Assembly (NCBI GenBank): GCA_026419785.1
Contig: JAODTK010005536.1
Location: 288,592-352,591, forward strand
Length of the DNA stretch: 64,000 bases
Direction of reading: 5' to 3'
Source of the DNA: Sclerodactyla briareus
Lineage: Eukaryota > Echinodermata > Holothuroidea > Dendrochirotida > Sclerodactylidae
Of the stretch, positions 54,601-61,439 are shown in pieces (within the stretch, counting starts at the first letter, position 1; every line of letters starts with the position of its first letter). Made by a program: the position numbers and the translations under genes. A model generated the notes under the pieces. It ran no database searches. It worked only from the letters and a program-made list of their open reading frames with translations, and was not told the DNA's origin.

Positions 54601-56284
54601 TTACCCAAAGAGTCCGGGAAAATGTGGACTTCTTGAACAATCGTCCTGAATTGTTCACAGCCCTGCATCACAAATGTGTGTACAAAAGACCCTGCTTGTC
54701 TGCCATATAAGAATGGGAGGTCTGGTGTATATTCACACCTCGACCACCAGCTGGCACTTCCAATGCTCTGTGGCCAGCTGTATGTTGCTGTTTTTATCCC
54801 TTCCAATCCTAAATCCTCCAGATAAACGTTCCATCTGTTCATGCAGTTAATGTTTGACGCCAGCATGCATCACATGATAGGTGCGCATGTCCTTTAGGTT
54901 TCAAAGGGGGCATCCCATCCCCTGACTGACATTGTTGCCTCCCTCTAATGCTCATTGCCACCTCCCCCTCCTAGAGAGCTGACTGCAATGGGCCCCCCCC
55001 ACCCCAACTATACCCTCCCTCTCCCCCTCTCACAAATGATCTGCCCCCACCCCAACTAACCCTCCCTCTCCCCCCCACAAAAACGATATGTCCGCTCTGT
55101 TACTTAGCGCCCAGTAATGTTTGAAAATGAAAGCACTCTCAATTACAAAGCGGCACACAACATCAAGTAATAGCAACATACATACTAATGTTCTATCGGC
55201 TTTGGTAACGTTACCCACATTGATGCTTGTTGAATAGGCCTATACACAGTTATGACTACTCATTATGTGTCCCATTTGTCAGGGGCTTGAAGCTTTTGGT
55301 CAGTATGATCAGCATTGGCATAATTGCCGTCAGTGGAAGGACAGTTCTTTCCAATGTTTCCAAACCCAAAGTTCCTCACTCCAAGAAAGCCAGTGAAATG
55401 GGAAATTGGTATTCTTGACGGGAACTTGTGTGTGGATTCCTGACATCATCATCCACAATGTGTTATCACTAGAGTTGGTATGTCCATTGGTCCATTTTGT
55501 TTGTCCATTATAAGTTATGAATTTGGTCAAAACCTTTTTGAGATCCCTGGAATAGTAACAGTGGGTCTGTAAATGGGACCAACTGGCTAGTTCGCGCGCC
55601 TCTCATCGTACATGCATTTAGTTTTGTTTGTTTGTTACACTACCCAGTAATGACGTCCATCACGTGGTATCACCCTGGTTAGGTTTTAGTTTGATATAAG
55701 GTCGGTGAACGCTACAGGGACGAGTATCGAGATCTCAGAGCATCTAGCCAATGCAGCTGGTCAGTCAGGTATACTGTATGAGAATATATTGTAAACAGCA
55801 CCCATCCAGTTTACCATCTTCTCCAATGTGAGGAGCAACCGGGAAAGGAGAGCATTAACCTAACATACTGTAGCATTCTGATTCTGAAAGTTCTGGTTTA
55901 CATAACGAAAATTGTGATCAGAATTCAGTTGATTGAGATAGTTACAAGTGATTGTGAAAAAATCAGCACGGTAACATCATGCCAGTGTTTTTCGTAGGAG
56001 CACACCACAATCATTTTGTCATGTTTTGATAATATTATAACCTTTGCCCTTTTTTATGCGTGTAGCAAGTTGCATTTCCGCCGAACATTTCAATTTTTGG
56101 GGCATGTGTTTTTTTTTTCCTGTTAACATGGGCATCAAACGTTTTTCACAGGTGTGAATTATAAATAAAATGGTGGAGGGTGATATTTTGTCAGGCAATC
56201 AGGGGGAAATAACTTCATGATTGATATCTTCTTTTTTCTGCAGAGACGATACTCACAACGTGACTATCCCACACCTCAACTTTG
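33353..56284 (+). CDS. TYSND1: TYSND1-like peroxisomal processing protease, split gene (exons in this span)
   Basis: Eight plus-strand coding pieces lie in the same order as TYSND1, the trypsin-like protease that removes leader peptides of PTS2 proteins and cuts some PTS1 enzymes inside peroxisomes. They are: a linker segment (33353); a GCSGG segment (36492); a WLGLSVVC block (37516); a WGSGV block with the histidine box (39459); a VGFPLFG..VTSGHVSK block (43978); a possible mini-exon (44745); the serine box GSSGG (53928); and the PHLNF block (56244). The exon carrying the catalytic Asp, the true N-terminus and the C-terminal SKL-type signal were not found. At least three exons carry small indels. 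Either this is a pseudogene or the assembly has uncorrected errors. The homology call rests on family motifs known to me, not on a search. Confidence 0.72.
34318..34700 (+). mobile_element. tRNA-derived SINE, family A, copy 1
   Basis: The head has an A-box-like GCTCAAGTCGGTATAAGAGC and a B-box-like GAGTTCGGAGCTC about 35 bases later. The body shares GGACAAGGCATGTC, GATGAAGTG, ACTGGAA.GTG and GGTGTGACAA.GTCACTA with the SINE at 43275-43720. It ends with GAGCGCTTTGAGTATTTCC and AAAAGCACT. It lies within the TYSND1 region, in sense orientation. Confidence 0.7.
34750..36480. other. Intronic or unassigned sequence of TYSND1 region
   Basis: Missing TYSND1 segments (the SPFG..PDIFLN-type block) would be expected here but were not found. 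A small splice-bounded piece (CCTTTTGCAG acceptor at 35581, GTGAGG donor at about 35625) is visible but has no TYSND1-like peptide. Confidence 0.35.
36492..36535 (+). CDS. TYSND1: TYSND1-like small exon (tentative)
   Basis: Forty-four bases between GTTTCACCACTGTGGCAG and the donor GTAAGC read ISGCSGGIWHGAPT. TYSND1 has a PG.EGG(G)VF..RP segment just before its VAAPLCWK block, and the spacing to the next exon (37516) fits. The phase at the 3' end does not match that exon perfectly, so an indel or a different border is needed. The short length limits confidence. Confidence 0.4.
37516..37683 (+). CDS. TYSND1: TYSND1-like exon, W-GL--C block
   Basis: An acceptor (TTTATCATCCAACAG) is followed by VCWIVVAPMCW in one frame and GKDNQWLGLSVVCSLQEILQ in the next. 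An extra T at about 37560 separates them. The TYSND1 consensus has ALVAAPLCWK, then W(V/L)GL.LLC, in the same order. The single-base frameshift is in a place where the joined product would be uninterrupted, so it may be an assembly error. The end is uncertain: a weak donor (GTTGGT) starts at 37684, while the frame itself stays open to a TAA near 37730. Confidence 0.6.
38067..38148. repeat. 24-bp inverted repeat with TGACGTCA in each arm
   Basis: Arms 38067-38090 and 38125-38148 pair almost perfectly (ATGACGTCATAATAGGAG / CTCCTATTATGACGTCA). The 34-base loop is itself weakly palindromic (AAAATCC...GGGATTTT) and contains AGGCGTAGCTAAGGG. It is probably a tiny MITE or an insertion-scar palindrome. 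TGACGTCA is the CREB/ATF core, but regulatory use is only a possibility. Confidence 0.7.
39459..39621 (+). CDS. TYSND1: TYSND1-like exon with catalytic-histidine region
   Basis: The acceptor ACTGTCTCTTTTAG and the donor CCCTG|GTGAGC bound 163 bases. The frame from 39460 reads IKLVKLVPTWGSGVVIHSGE, which matches the family's V.V..G..WGSGV segment preceding the histidine. LTCR is then encoded at 39573-39584 in a shifted frame and is followed by C-CAT, so the LTCRH(V) box is present but interrupted by two extra bases before it and one inside it. In TYSND1 and HtrA-like enzymes this His is part of the catalytic triad. The indels make the copy non-functional unless they are assembly errors. Confidence 0.68.
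39601..41190 (+). repeat. Minisatellite, about 57-60 bp unit, starting at a splice donor
   Basis: About 15-18 diverged units of ACAACCACAC(C/T)GGTGAGCAG, TCATGTAGCTGGAGTAGGGT, GAGGGGGCTCAGTGTCA. The first unit overlaps the last 20 bases of the exon 39459-39621 and its GTGAGC donor, so the array repeats an exon/intron border. Donor-like GGTGAGC or GTAAGC recurs at about 39872, 40767 and 40922. Some units are expanded by G runs (40662, 40826, 41037, 41113). A SINE interrupts the array at 40145-40616. Confidence 0.85.
40145..40616 (+). mobile_element. SINE insertion with (AAATC)n tail
   Basis: It interrupts the minisatellite. It has a B-box-like GGGGTTCGAATTCC at about 40179-40192 and, about 30 bases before, an A-box-like TATCAGTGCAC. 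It ends with three AAATC repeats at about 40598-40617. The 154-codon frame across it is incidental. Target-site duplications are not clear because the flanks are repetitive. Confidence 0.6.
41200..42490. other. Intronic sequence of TYSND1 region
   Basis: No TYSND1 block recognised. The catalytic-Asp segment should lie between here and 43978. A CA-rich stretch lies at about 42235-42300. Confidence 0.4.
42500..42845 (-). mobile_element. tRNA-derived SINE, family B, copy 1
   Basis: On the minus strand the head reads TTTGGCACAGTTGGTAGAGC, then GGCCTTCCACCCTGG (anticodon-like TCC), then the B-box GGGGTACGATTCCC, very close to a tRNA. A body of about 270 bases continues to about 42500 with GGACAAACGAGGGGTAGGC, GGTCTGCACCCTTGCTGG and GGTTCGATCCTCTGCAGGGC. 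The extra body shows it is a SINE. A related fragment occurs at 54525-54610. Confidence 0.75.
43275..43720 (+). mobile_element. tRNA-derived SINE, family A, copy 2
   Basis: The head GATTAGCTCAGTCGGCAAGC is a clear A-box; the B-box is degenerate (GGTATAGGAATTCCC). The body shares GACAAGGCATGTC, GATGAAGTGGC, CTGGAATGTG and GGTGTGACAAGTCACTA with the SINE at 34318. The tail is ACTATATAAGCACTAG, then an ATTATCATAATTATAATTAT run. Same strand as the TYSND1 exons. Confidence 0.75.
43978..44063 (+). CDS. TYSND1: TYSND1-like exon, VGF-FG-VTSG block
   Basis: After the acceptor ATCTTCCATATCCTCTTAG the frame reads GEPLFAVGFPLFGP, then RAFVTSGHVSK. This matches the family segment GE.V.VVGFG.FG...SVTSG.LS that lies between the catalytic Asp and Ser. 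The donor is uncertain: GTCATC from 44064 gives phase 0 and fits the mini-exon at 44745, while a GC donor (CAG|GCACAG) at 44071 would add VI, which suits the family but breaks the phase. No indel is needed in this exon. Confidence 0.7.
44467..44650 (+). repeat. Intronic direct repeat, left copy
   Basis: Shares CAGTTTCC.AT.GG.A.GTTGGG, AATTGTAT, CATTTATTGTA, GAATTCACAGCTGACAG.GAG, ATGCTTCT.TCTTGTAAATT and CACTCATCTG with 53308-53515 in the same orientation, about 75-80 percent similar by eye. One copy lies on each side of the DIRS insertion. Confidence 0.75.
44745..44762 (+). CDS. TYSND1: TYSND1-like mini-exon (tentative)
   Basis: Eighteen bases between an acceptor (TTTTTGTTTCTCGTTAG) and a strong donor (GTACGTG) read QDILLT in phase 0. 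In TYSND1 the residues just before the (T)TC.VH.GSSGG block are PVMLQ-like, and DILLT joined to TSCAIHPGSSGG from the exon at 53928 fits in phase. An exon starting at 44748, after CAG, is equally possible. Small exons are easy to find by chance, so this is only a candidate. Confidence 0.4.
44866..45040 (+). repeat. DIRS left inverted terminal repeat
   Basis: Reverse-complement matches to 52491-52683 include AGAAGCTACCTACCTTCT, GGTCTCAATTGCCCAAATAC, GCTCGATA and CAGCACTATAGTAGCGCTCA, with small indels. The outer end begins TAATTTACCTC, judged from the internal complementary region. Confidence 0.85.
46171..48425 (+). repeat. 1.15-kb tandem duplication in the DIRS 5' region
   Basis: Unit 1 is about 46171-47315 and unit 2 about 47323-48425. 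They share GCATCCTACGCCCCCCAGGG, GCTTTTTGCAGATCTCAG, TCTCTCTCTCGA, GCCCTTTTCCACCCGCTGCC, GTTACCAACAC, ACGGAGACGCGTCTC, GTTATGTCGGACCCAAGTGC and CGGAAATGGCGTCTATGCGA, in order, with scattered indels. Each unit also holds two GTAAGTATATTTCC(G/A)CTGGG modules followed by CTGCTGTGTG. The likely start of ORF1 (ATGTCGGACCCAAGTGC) is present twice, at about 47193 and 48314. Confidence 0.9.
48889..49554 (+). CDS. DIRS ORF1 (gag-like) C-terminal part
   Basis: A 221-codon frame upstream of the reverse transcriptase, rich in Pro, Arg and Ser and ending with a basic, Pro/Lys-containing tail (EKTKDTLPRPPQGKSAP). The position fits ORF1 of DIRS elements. No zinc knuckle is visible, as is usual for this group. 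The frame probably began at the ATG near 48314 but is interrupted before 48889. It overlaps a 131-codon frame that is likely a shadow. Confidence 0.5.
   Translation: MDGYFLPPWRASRPEWSSCLRDLDRSLGVSRGATGLLFSPPPASESWDRLALRGKAKVTQSLEGSPRDLSARTNNSVSDLYVTGDGTGRPGFGLKLSALQFQYGIAPTCSQRQRSSPRGDSMRRHVGALTTAQVAPFLSGSPSGVVFSDGTMIVHPGPPRHRGKSPHGRSMPGPRPLRMRLYLWLGGGHHTKTFEKTKDTLPRPPQGKSAPILSGWGSGVG
49700..50500 (+). pseudogene. DIRS reverse transcriptase, frameshifted
   Basis: Blocks occur in three frames: VATFHPPSPNWGDGCYF and FRLVNLLEFTSNPP near 49720-49860 (the N-terminal LEFTSPPP-type motif); LNRHIRQPR near 50055-50080; PIHESSRPWLGFIFEDRAYQ at about 50171-50230; LPFGLSTHQNLTRF near 50240-50285; and the catalytic YMDDWLILAPS at about 50336-50369. 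All belong to the DIRS clade of reverse transcriptase and lie in the correct order. At least four frameshifts are needed to join them. No function is expected. Confidence 0.88.
50500..51060 (+). pseudogene. DIRS RNase H region, frameshifted
   Basis: TTDASLAGWGATLAHLS (about 50820-50875) is the first catalytic block of RNase H as found in DIRS elements. EERTWHITALDYL (about 50895-50930), in another frame, matches the E-containing second block. DGDALAQDWSFL at 50960-51000 matches the C-terminal D-A-L/M...DW block. Two or more frameshifts separate them. Confidence 0.82.
51227..51955 (+). CDS. DIRS tyrosine recombinase, N-terminal and first catalytic part
   Basis: An intact 242-codon frame, the longest in the window. 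It has a SAM-like N-terminal part with VADFLIHLFESGHQVNTIRG and FRSAIVSIHT, then PRRVLDFLSGPPFEPITSRS, and SVKTAFLLAAASARRRSALQ. The RRRS-ALQAL stretch carries the first catalytic Arg of tyrosine recombinases and is diagnostic of DIRS-group enzymes. The frame ends at 51955, before the H-x-x-R and Tyr parts, which continue in a different frame. The ATG at 51227 is the first Met but may not be the true start. Confidence 0.88.
   Translation: MSLPLGVLKGGLFRQKGGRSAARAGPLTSACILRARLFRELCSNRSVPSASVSIPIVADFLIHLFESGHQVNTIRGFRSAIVSIHTFDDGSPDRETISPSALPNSLLGQWRSKDPRVRSILSRMVPRRVLDFLSGPPFEPITSRSLMDLSVKTAFLLAAASARRRSALQALVSGPWAYEVRAPGVRLIPDPSFLTKTQSLEFLPAPIFIASVDALSSEVEDELLCPVRFPLEVPFSHSLHSG
51972..52244 (+). 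pseudogene. DIRS tyrosine recombinase C-terminal part, frame-shifted
   Basis: A 90-codon frame reads KDTISRWIFQAIIRAY, then RAHDVRSLS, which holds the HxxR catalytic box, and WYLWDVLADESRMSAAF at the place of the nucleophile-Tyr region. It follows the frame ending at 51955 after a frameshift. The expected F..FY pattern with the active-site Tyr is not clear, so the enzyme is probably dead even apart from the frameshift. Confidence 0.8.
52363..52457. repeat. DIRS internal complementary region
   Basis: An imperfect palindrome: GCTAGAAGGTAGGTAGCTTC on the left and GAAGCGTACCTACCTTCTAG on the right, with TCCCGCTGGATTAGCGGGG in the middle. The left half is the reverse complement of the left outer end of the element and the right half the reverse complement of the right outer end. 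This is the template proposed to restore both ends during DIRS replication. Confidence 0.88.
52491..52683 (-). repeat. DIRS right inverted terminal repeat
   Basis: Reverse complement of 44866-45040 with small indels. The outermost part, GTAAATAGCCCCGCTAATCC then AGCGGGGAT, is longer than the matching left end and has its own short palindrome. Confidence 0.85.
52800..53305 (+). repeat. Dispersed TTTGCATAATTTA repeat, copy 1
   Basis: Contains several CTAATTTGCATAATTTATGC and CACGAAACTTGGT modules and near its end GATCAACGCAACCGGCGAGG with GGGCGATCGC. The same order, in the same orientation, occurs at 61440-62175 (GATCAGCGCACCAGGCGAGA, GGCGATCGCC). Confidence 0.7.
53308..53515 (+). repeat. Intronic direct repeat, right copy
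   Basis: Homologous to 44467-44650. It contains a G run (53387-53400) where the left copy has only GGGTGGGGGG. Confidence 0.75.
53928..54019 (+). CDS. TYSND1: TYSND1-like exon with catalytic serine box
   Basis: The acceptor CACTGCCCTTGTTACAG and the donor GTTAGT enclose 30 codons plus two bases. It reads TSCAIHPGSSGGALVS, then TTGHLVGIIANN. GSSGG holds the nucleophile Ser of trypsin-fold enzymes, and TTC.VH.GSSGGPLF...G.LLGII..N is the signature of TYSND1. The exon is free of indels and joins the exon at 56244 in phase: AG plus A makes Arg. This is the strongest single exon of the gene. Confidence 0.82.
54525..54610 (-). mobile_element. SINE family B, fragment
   Basis: CAACAAGGGTACAGACCTGG, TCAGCTGCGACCTTTCACTA and CATACAGAATGA match the 3' part of the SINE at 42500-42845 in the same orientation. 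The tRNA-like head is absent. Confidence 0.6.
54620..56240. other. Intron of TYSND1-like gene
   Basis: No exon motif. C-rich, A-interrupted low-complexity sequence lies at about 54960-55080. Confidence 0.45.
56244..56284 (+). CDS. TYSND1: TYSND1-like exon, PHLNF block
   Basis: After TTCTTTTTTCTGCAG the frame, in the phase set by the GSSGG exon, reads (R)DDTHNVTIPHLNF. TYSND1 proteins have RDN....YPHLNFSIP in this place. A donor (GTGATT) at 56285 would end the exon here; reading through gives a stop at 56317-56319 with an unrelated tail. The last part of the protein, including the C-terminal peroxisomal signal, should lie further downstream or be missing. Confidence 0.72.
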
Positions 56285-57049
56285 GTGATTCCTTCTTCTG
56301 TCTTCTTGAATCCCTCTAAGGAAGTACAGACATCAGGAGGTCATGTGTAGTATTATGTTTTCCTATAATTTCTTTTCTATGAATATATGACCTGTTCGGC
56401 AAGGAAAATGTTTGTTTTCATTCCGACATATTCATACTTTCCCACCTATCTGCAACCTTCAATTCTTTGGAATAGGAGCACTGAATAGTTTCAACTTCCT
56501 CATTTGATATGTCCTATATATTCCCTTCTTATAGTCTCCTTTATGGTATACTTTTGCTATAGCAATGGTTATACTTCACATAGGCCCCACAGGTGTCAGA
56601 CTAATACTGCACTAACGATCCAGGCGTGAACTTCACCAGTGGGGTGGGAGACACAGAACAAGGTATGACGGTTGACCACATGCGGAGGAGATGTAATCAT
56701 CATGCAGACGGCAACTGGCAAACCCTGCCTACTCTTTTTACGAGTAACCAGGATAGGAGCACCAAAATTAATAACCGATATTTGTGGACCCACCTCCTCT
56801 GGATTACAAGCTCGATGCTAGATAGGCCACCATGTTCATGTCAGGCTCTGGGCATGCAATGTTCTTGAGTGGTGGCAGTGTGATTTCTCAGCTTGACTGA
56901 AAGCATGGCGCTCTGGTCAAGTATGGACTGCCGTCCTACTTTTGAGACGAATAGGCAGATGTTTTATTATAGGTTAGCTACCTGTCAGTTAAAATTACTG
57001 ACAGTCCCATTACATATCAGTAGCAGAGTTCCGCTTCTAATCCTCGATT

Positions 57050-58510
57050 GACTGGCTGGGTTCGGTCTGTTTCATGAGTCCTGGATCGAGGCTTTGGTCT
57101 GTCCTCTTCTTGAGAAGCCTACTCTTCCACCAGGATTGAATAATCTTAGACCGGTTTCAGTACCTTCAGTTCATTTCCAAGCTTGTAGAGAAGGTTGTCG
57201 CGGATCAAATCTTGCAACGTTGTAATCGCCACGTTCCTCTACCTGTATTTCAGTCTGCATATAGACAATACTATTCCACTGAAACCGCTCCGCCTCAAAA
57301 TACACTCAAAAATCATGCAGTCCGTTGATAACCAGAATTTTGTGCTTATGGTGCTGCTTGATCTTAAGTTCCGCCTTCGATACGGTCGCATCCTCTATTT
57401 TTAGTGAGCATTTTGGAACATGATTTTTGAATTAAAAAAACTGCTCTAACTGGTTCATTATTACTTTGGCACAGGGTCACATTTGTTCTCATGAATGGTG
57501 TATCCTCTGATGAATCCTCTTGAACACGTTGTTCCACAGGGCTTGTGTCTAGGACCGCTTTGTTTCACACTGTATACTCTGCCGTCTTTATTTATAGTAA
57601 TTTCAACCCATCTGACCGGAATTGCCTATGCTGATGATACTCAGTTGATTCATGCTTCAGTCAAACGCGCAAAAGAATACCTCGGAATCGAATGCCTTCC
57701 TCTAATGCAAAGCTGTATCTCTGACATAAGAGATTGGATGGCTGCTCATAAATTGAAACCTTACTATTCGAAAACTGAATCATTATTCTTGCTCTACTGA
57801 CAGCTCACTAAGGTCATCAATAGATCCATCAAAGTTGGCAATGCTTCATAATCATGTGTCCAAGTCCGCAACTCAGTGTTATTTTTGATAAGAACATGAA
57901 ATGTGGATAAACATGTCAGCAAAGTTTGGCAAGACGGTTCTACTAATTTCAATCTCAGAAGCTTAGAAAAATAGTCTTCTAAAACAAGAGCAACTTGTGC
58001 GTACATTCTTTCATGGACAGTCACTTGCGACTATTGCAACAGTGTGCTAGTATGCGAATTCCAGGTATTTGAGCTCAGAGGCGCAACGTCTGCCCATACG
58101 ATGCAGCTAGGCTCTGTTGTGGACGACTATGAGTTCAACACACCATCGTTGAGCATGTCCATTCTTTGCAATGGTGCATGTGAGTTCAGAATTAAGTAAA
58201 AATATGCTTATGGTTGTTGTAAATGCATCATAGTCTGGCACATCTTTGTCTGACGACTTGTCATTTTGGGTGAATACACGCTTTACCGTGCGTCGGGCAA
58301 TACACTACTTTACTGTTCACGAAACTAAACTGAAAACTATGGCGATCGCGCCTTCCATCAGCCGCGGCCCAAGCTCTGGAACTGTCTGCCAATCACAATC
58401 AGAAGTGCCCCAACTCTTGGCCAGTTCGAGTCCCTATAAGACTATTTGTTTCAGTGTCTTTATTAGGGCGTTTGTACAGCGCTATTGAATGCTTTGAGAT
58501 TTTAAGCGCT
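57050..58510 (+). pseudogene. Decayed LINE reverse transcriptase (L2/CR1-like)
   Basis: Plus-strand blocks in order: FHESWIEALVCPLLEKP and NLRPVS near 57070-57165; FISKLVEKVVADQIL at about 57170-57215; QSAYR.YYSTETA near 57250-57285; VPQGLCLGPLCFTLYT at about 57530-57577; the catalytic AYADDTQLIHAS at 57624-57660; SDIRDWMAAHKLKPYYSKTE near 57720-57780; VGN and IFDKNMKC near 57835-57905; DYCNS at about 58029; and a C-terminal part with YGDRAF and LWNCLPITIRSAPTL near 58337-58420. The tail AGCGCTTGTATTGATAAG follows. This is the order of L2/CR1 LINEs. Several stops and frameshifts are present. Confidence 0.9.
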
Positions 58511-58629
58511 TGTATTGATAAGTTTATTATATCATTATTAGAATAGTGTATTGGTACTAGATTTTAAAGCGAAACATCATATTCTTCTTTCACAGATGTC
58601 ACCCACCTCGCGATGCTGAACATCTATGA

Positions 58630-59240
58630 AAGAAGTGAATCATGTGGGGAAGCTGAAGAATTTGACCAATGATGGTGACGAACGAAGCGAAAGTAACCTC
58701 AAAGTTGTGATGAATAGTAATGATAAGGGTAATCAGCAATTAAAAAGAGATGGACCTAGTGGAGGCTAAAGAATTTGACCAATGACAAACCAAGGAAGGT
58801 AACTCCACAAGTTGTGATGAATTACAATATTCCTAATGAAGGTACAAACAAGAAAGTGAATGAAAGTCGACGCGAAACCACAACTGGAAGCTGCAAACTG
58901 ACTATTGATGACAGTGACAAACCAAGGGAGGTCCGGTAACTGCATGGTTGTGATGAATATCATGATAAGGGTAATAGCAATGGCAACGTAAAGTTGGAAC
59001 ACAGTGGAGGCTTACAGGAAGGGGACCCATGACATGCCAGGAAGGGAACCTCAAAGCATTTTCGGATGTGATGCGTTACCAATATTCACAATAAGGTGTC
59101 AACTATGAAGTTGAACCACCATGGAGGTAAAAATATAAAAATAAAAAAACAATTGCAACACAAGTTGATGAATATTTCATAATGGGGGAGGGTAATCATA
59201 ATGAAGGGTTAAAATGGCAAAAAGGTTTAGCAATACCCTC
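58630..59240 (+). repeat. Tandem repeat, unit about 110-140 bp, about 5 copies
   Basis: Units contain GGAGGCTAAAGAATTTGACC, AATGACAAACCAAGGAAGGT, AACTCCACAAGTTGTGATGA, ATATCATGATAAGGGTAAT and AGCAATGGCAA. The GTTGTGATGAAT block is near 58704, 58812, 58951, 59067 and 59163. Divergence between units is high. No frame is kept open through all copies. Confidence 0.8.
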
Positions 59241-59584
59241 GACAATAATGGTTGATAGGTCTGTTTTGCCAAAACACGATCTGCCACCCATATATTTGAG
59301 GCAACTTTGGTATTGGCTGCTGATAGTATATACCCTGTAATGCTGGACGGAACATATCAATCGCTAGGTCATAGGCATGTGAACATTAATGAAGCCTCAG
59401 ATTTGGTGACTTTGGTTGTCAATATTTTCATTCCTGTTTATAAAATCTGAGCTCGATATTGCAATGTACAGAAATTGTTATTAGGGATCATCTAAAATCG
59501 ATGAGATATGAAAATATTTGTTGAATATATTCATAGTAGCCTGGCTTGCTAAAAAGCGACCATGATACAATATAATCTAATCAA

Positions 59585-59585
<1 letters not shown>

Positions 59586-59648
<63 letters not shown>

Positions 59649-59658
59649 CTTATATATA
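59586..59658. repeat. (AT)n microsatellite
   Basis: About 73 bases of AT dinucleotide with a GATATA interruption. Confidence 0.95.
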
Positions 59659-59659
59659 G

Positions 59660-61430
59660 GTTTAATGCTGGAGGGCAAGGGACCAACAGACTGGCCATTT
59701 CAATGAAATTGGGCCATAATTCTATCAATCTATTTTATTTTCCCTGTTTTCTTGGCTGCCAAGATTATATCACCGGATTGTATAAAAGTTAAAACCATTC
59801 TATACTGATTTCATTTGGACCAGTTTTTATGATATATTTTGTTATCAAACTGTGCTATACATTGGCAGGGTATATGCTACTGAGCAAACTGTTGCCTAAA
59901 TCAATGCAGCTCCCAAATTGTTGCATTTTCAGAGCAGTCAATGAATTTAATATTTTCGGGAATCTTATGAATTCTGCTTGATCTCTGCCGCCAAGAGGAC
60001 TTGTTTGTCGCCAGAATTGTTTTTGGCCGTGGTTCTGGATATCAATTTTTTTTTTTTTTAATGAGGATGTCTACCCCTCCCACGTCTCGATTCATATGCC
60101 TGTGGTCATATGCCCATCGGGCAATTCCTGTGCCGCCCCTGGTATAAACCACCTCTTGATATTATTTACCTGCTTAAACATCGCCCCCGCCCCTCTAACG
60201 TCGGCTCCTATGTAGGATAAATCCACTGGTTGGTGTTTGCATATCATCGTATCAGACATGACATACAGGCCTGGTTGCTGGAGTGCCTACCCTTCCCATT
60301 ACCACCCCCCCCCCCCCCCCCTTCCCCCCCCCCCGACCCCCCCCCCCCCCCCCCCCGACCCGTTAACCCTTATTCACCACTGTTTTCTCCGCACTATTTT
60401 GCATGTATGACACGCCAGGCTATAGTCTGTCACCTCAAGCCCCCGCTTTTCCCCCAAATAGTTTTTTTTCCAGAATATGCCTGTCAGTAATAAGGAAAGA
60501 GGAATCCAACGGATAGGAGGGGGTTTTTCCAGGCCACAAATTTCCCTAAAATGCTGTGCAACAGAAAGTAATCTCATTGAGTATTCTGGATTCGATTTGG
60601 TACAGTCATTTTTGAAGTACAATAAAAAATGAATTTACTTTTTATGTTGAATCATGAATTACTTCTATCTAGCAATACATGTCCCACCTATCTCATTTCA
60701 ACTTTTTGAATCATGGTGGATCTGAAATAAATTCTGATATCTATTATAAAATTTTGACTCCTTTCCCTTACTGTCTTTTGATCAATAGCAGCTAGCCATT
60801 CAGCTGGTAGACAAAAATTTTGGCGTGACAAGCGAAATGCCAAGATCTAGATGTAAATTGTTCGTTATACCGACCGTGTTGTTACCGTTTACGACTGTAA
60901 CAGAATACCATCTTGTGAATTTCTGTTGCCCTTTGACCCCGAACCTATGGAACTTGGTGATTATTTGTACAGCGCGCCCATTCACTATATCCATCCAAAA
61001 GAAGTTAATGGTAACTGGAGATCATGCAGTGGTGGTCTAATTTGTACATTTACACAATTTTTTTACCCTAAAATTTTACCAACAATTTTGATTTTCAACA
61101 ACCAGCCATAGGGATTGAGATACTTGTCAGTTGAAATGTATGTTTCATATCCGAGTAGGTGAGCAGCTCATGGTGGGTATCAGGACGTTACAAACAGACA
61201 TTACAACGAAAATTGGTTAGCTATTGTGGCAGATGACAGACCGTCATCAGATAGACGGATGGTGGATCATATAAATAGGAAAATCAGATTGACGATCCCA
61301 TGCACATTCTAGCAAGTTACTTTCACATCTCAGAATACACTATGGTATCCCTGCCAACAGTAGTTGGAACGACCTTCAGGTTATTTGGTTTTGGCCAATG
61401 TAGGAGCTAGATGACAGGTACATGAATTGA
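59660..61430. other. Unassigned sequence, with poly-C tract
   Basis: C run at 60304-60356. Short frames near 60825-61111 overlap a repeat-like stretch (GACCCCGAACCTATGGAACT). No gene is supported. Confidence 0.45.
60304..60356. repeat. Poly-C tract with few interruptions
   Basis: About 53 bases, nearly all C. The proline-rich frame here is a reading of this run. Confidence 0.95.
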
Positions 61431-61439
61431 TTAGATTTC

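Noticed and set aside
60230..60490. Proline-rich open frame
   Set aside because: Produced by the poly-C tract. Similar Gly- and Pro-run frames at 5657-6192, 12630-12947 and 13677-13919 come from G/C runs.
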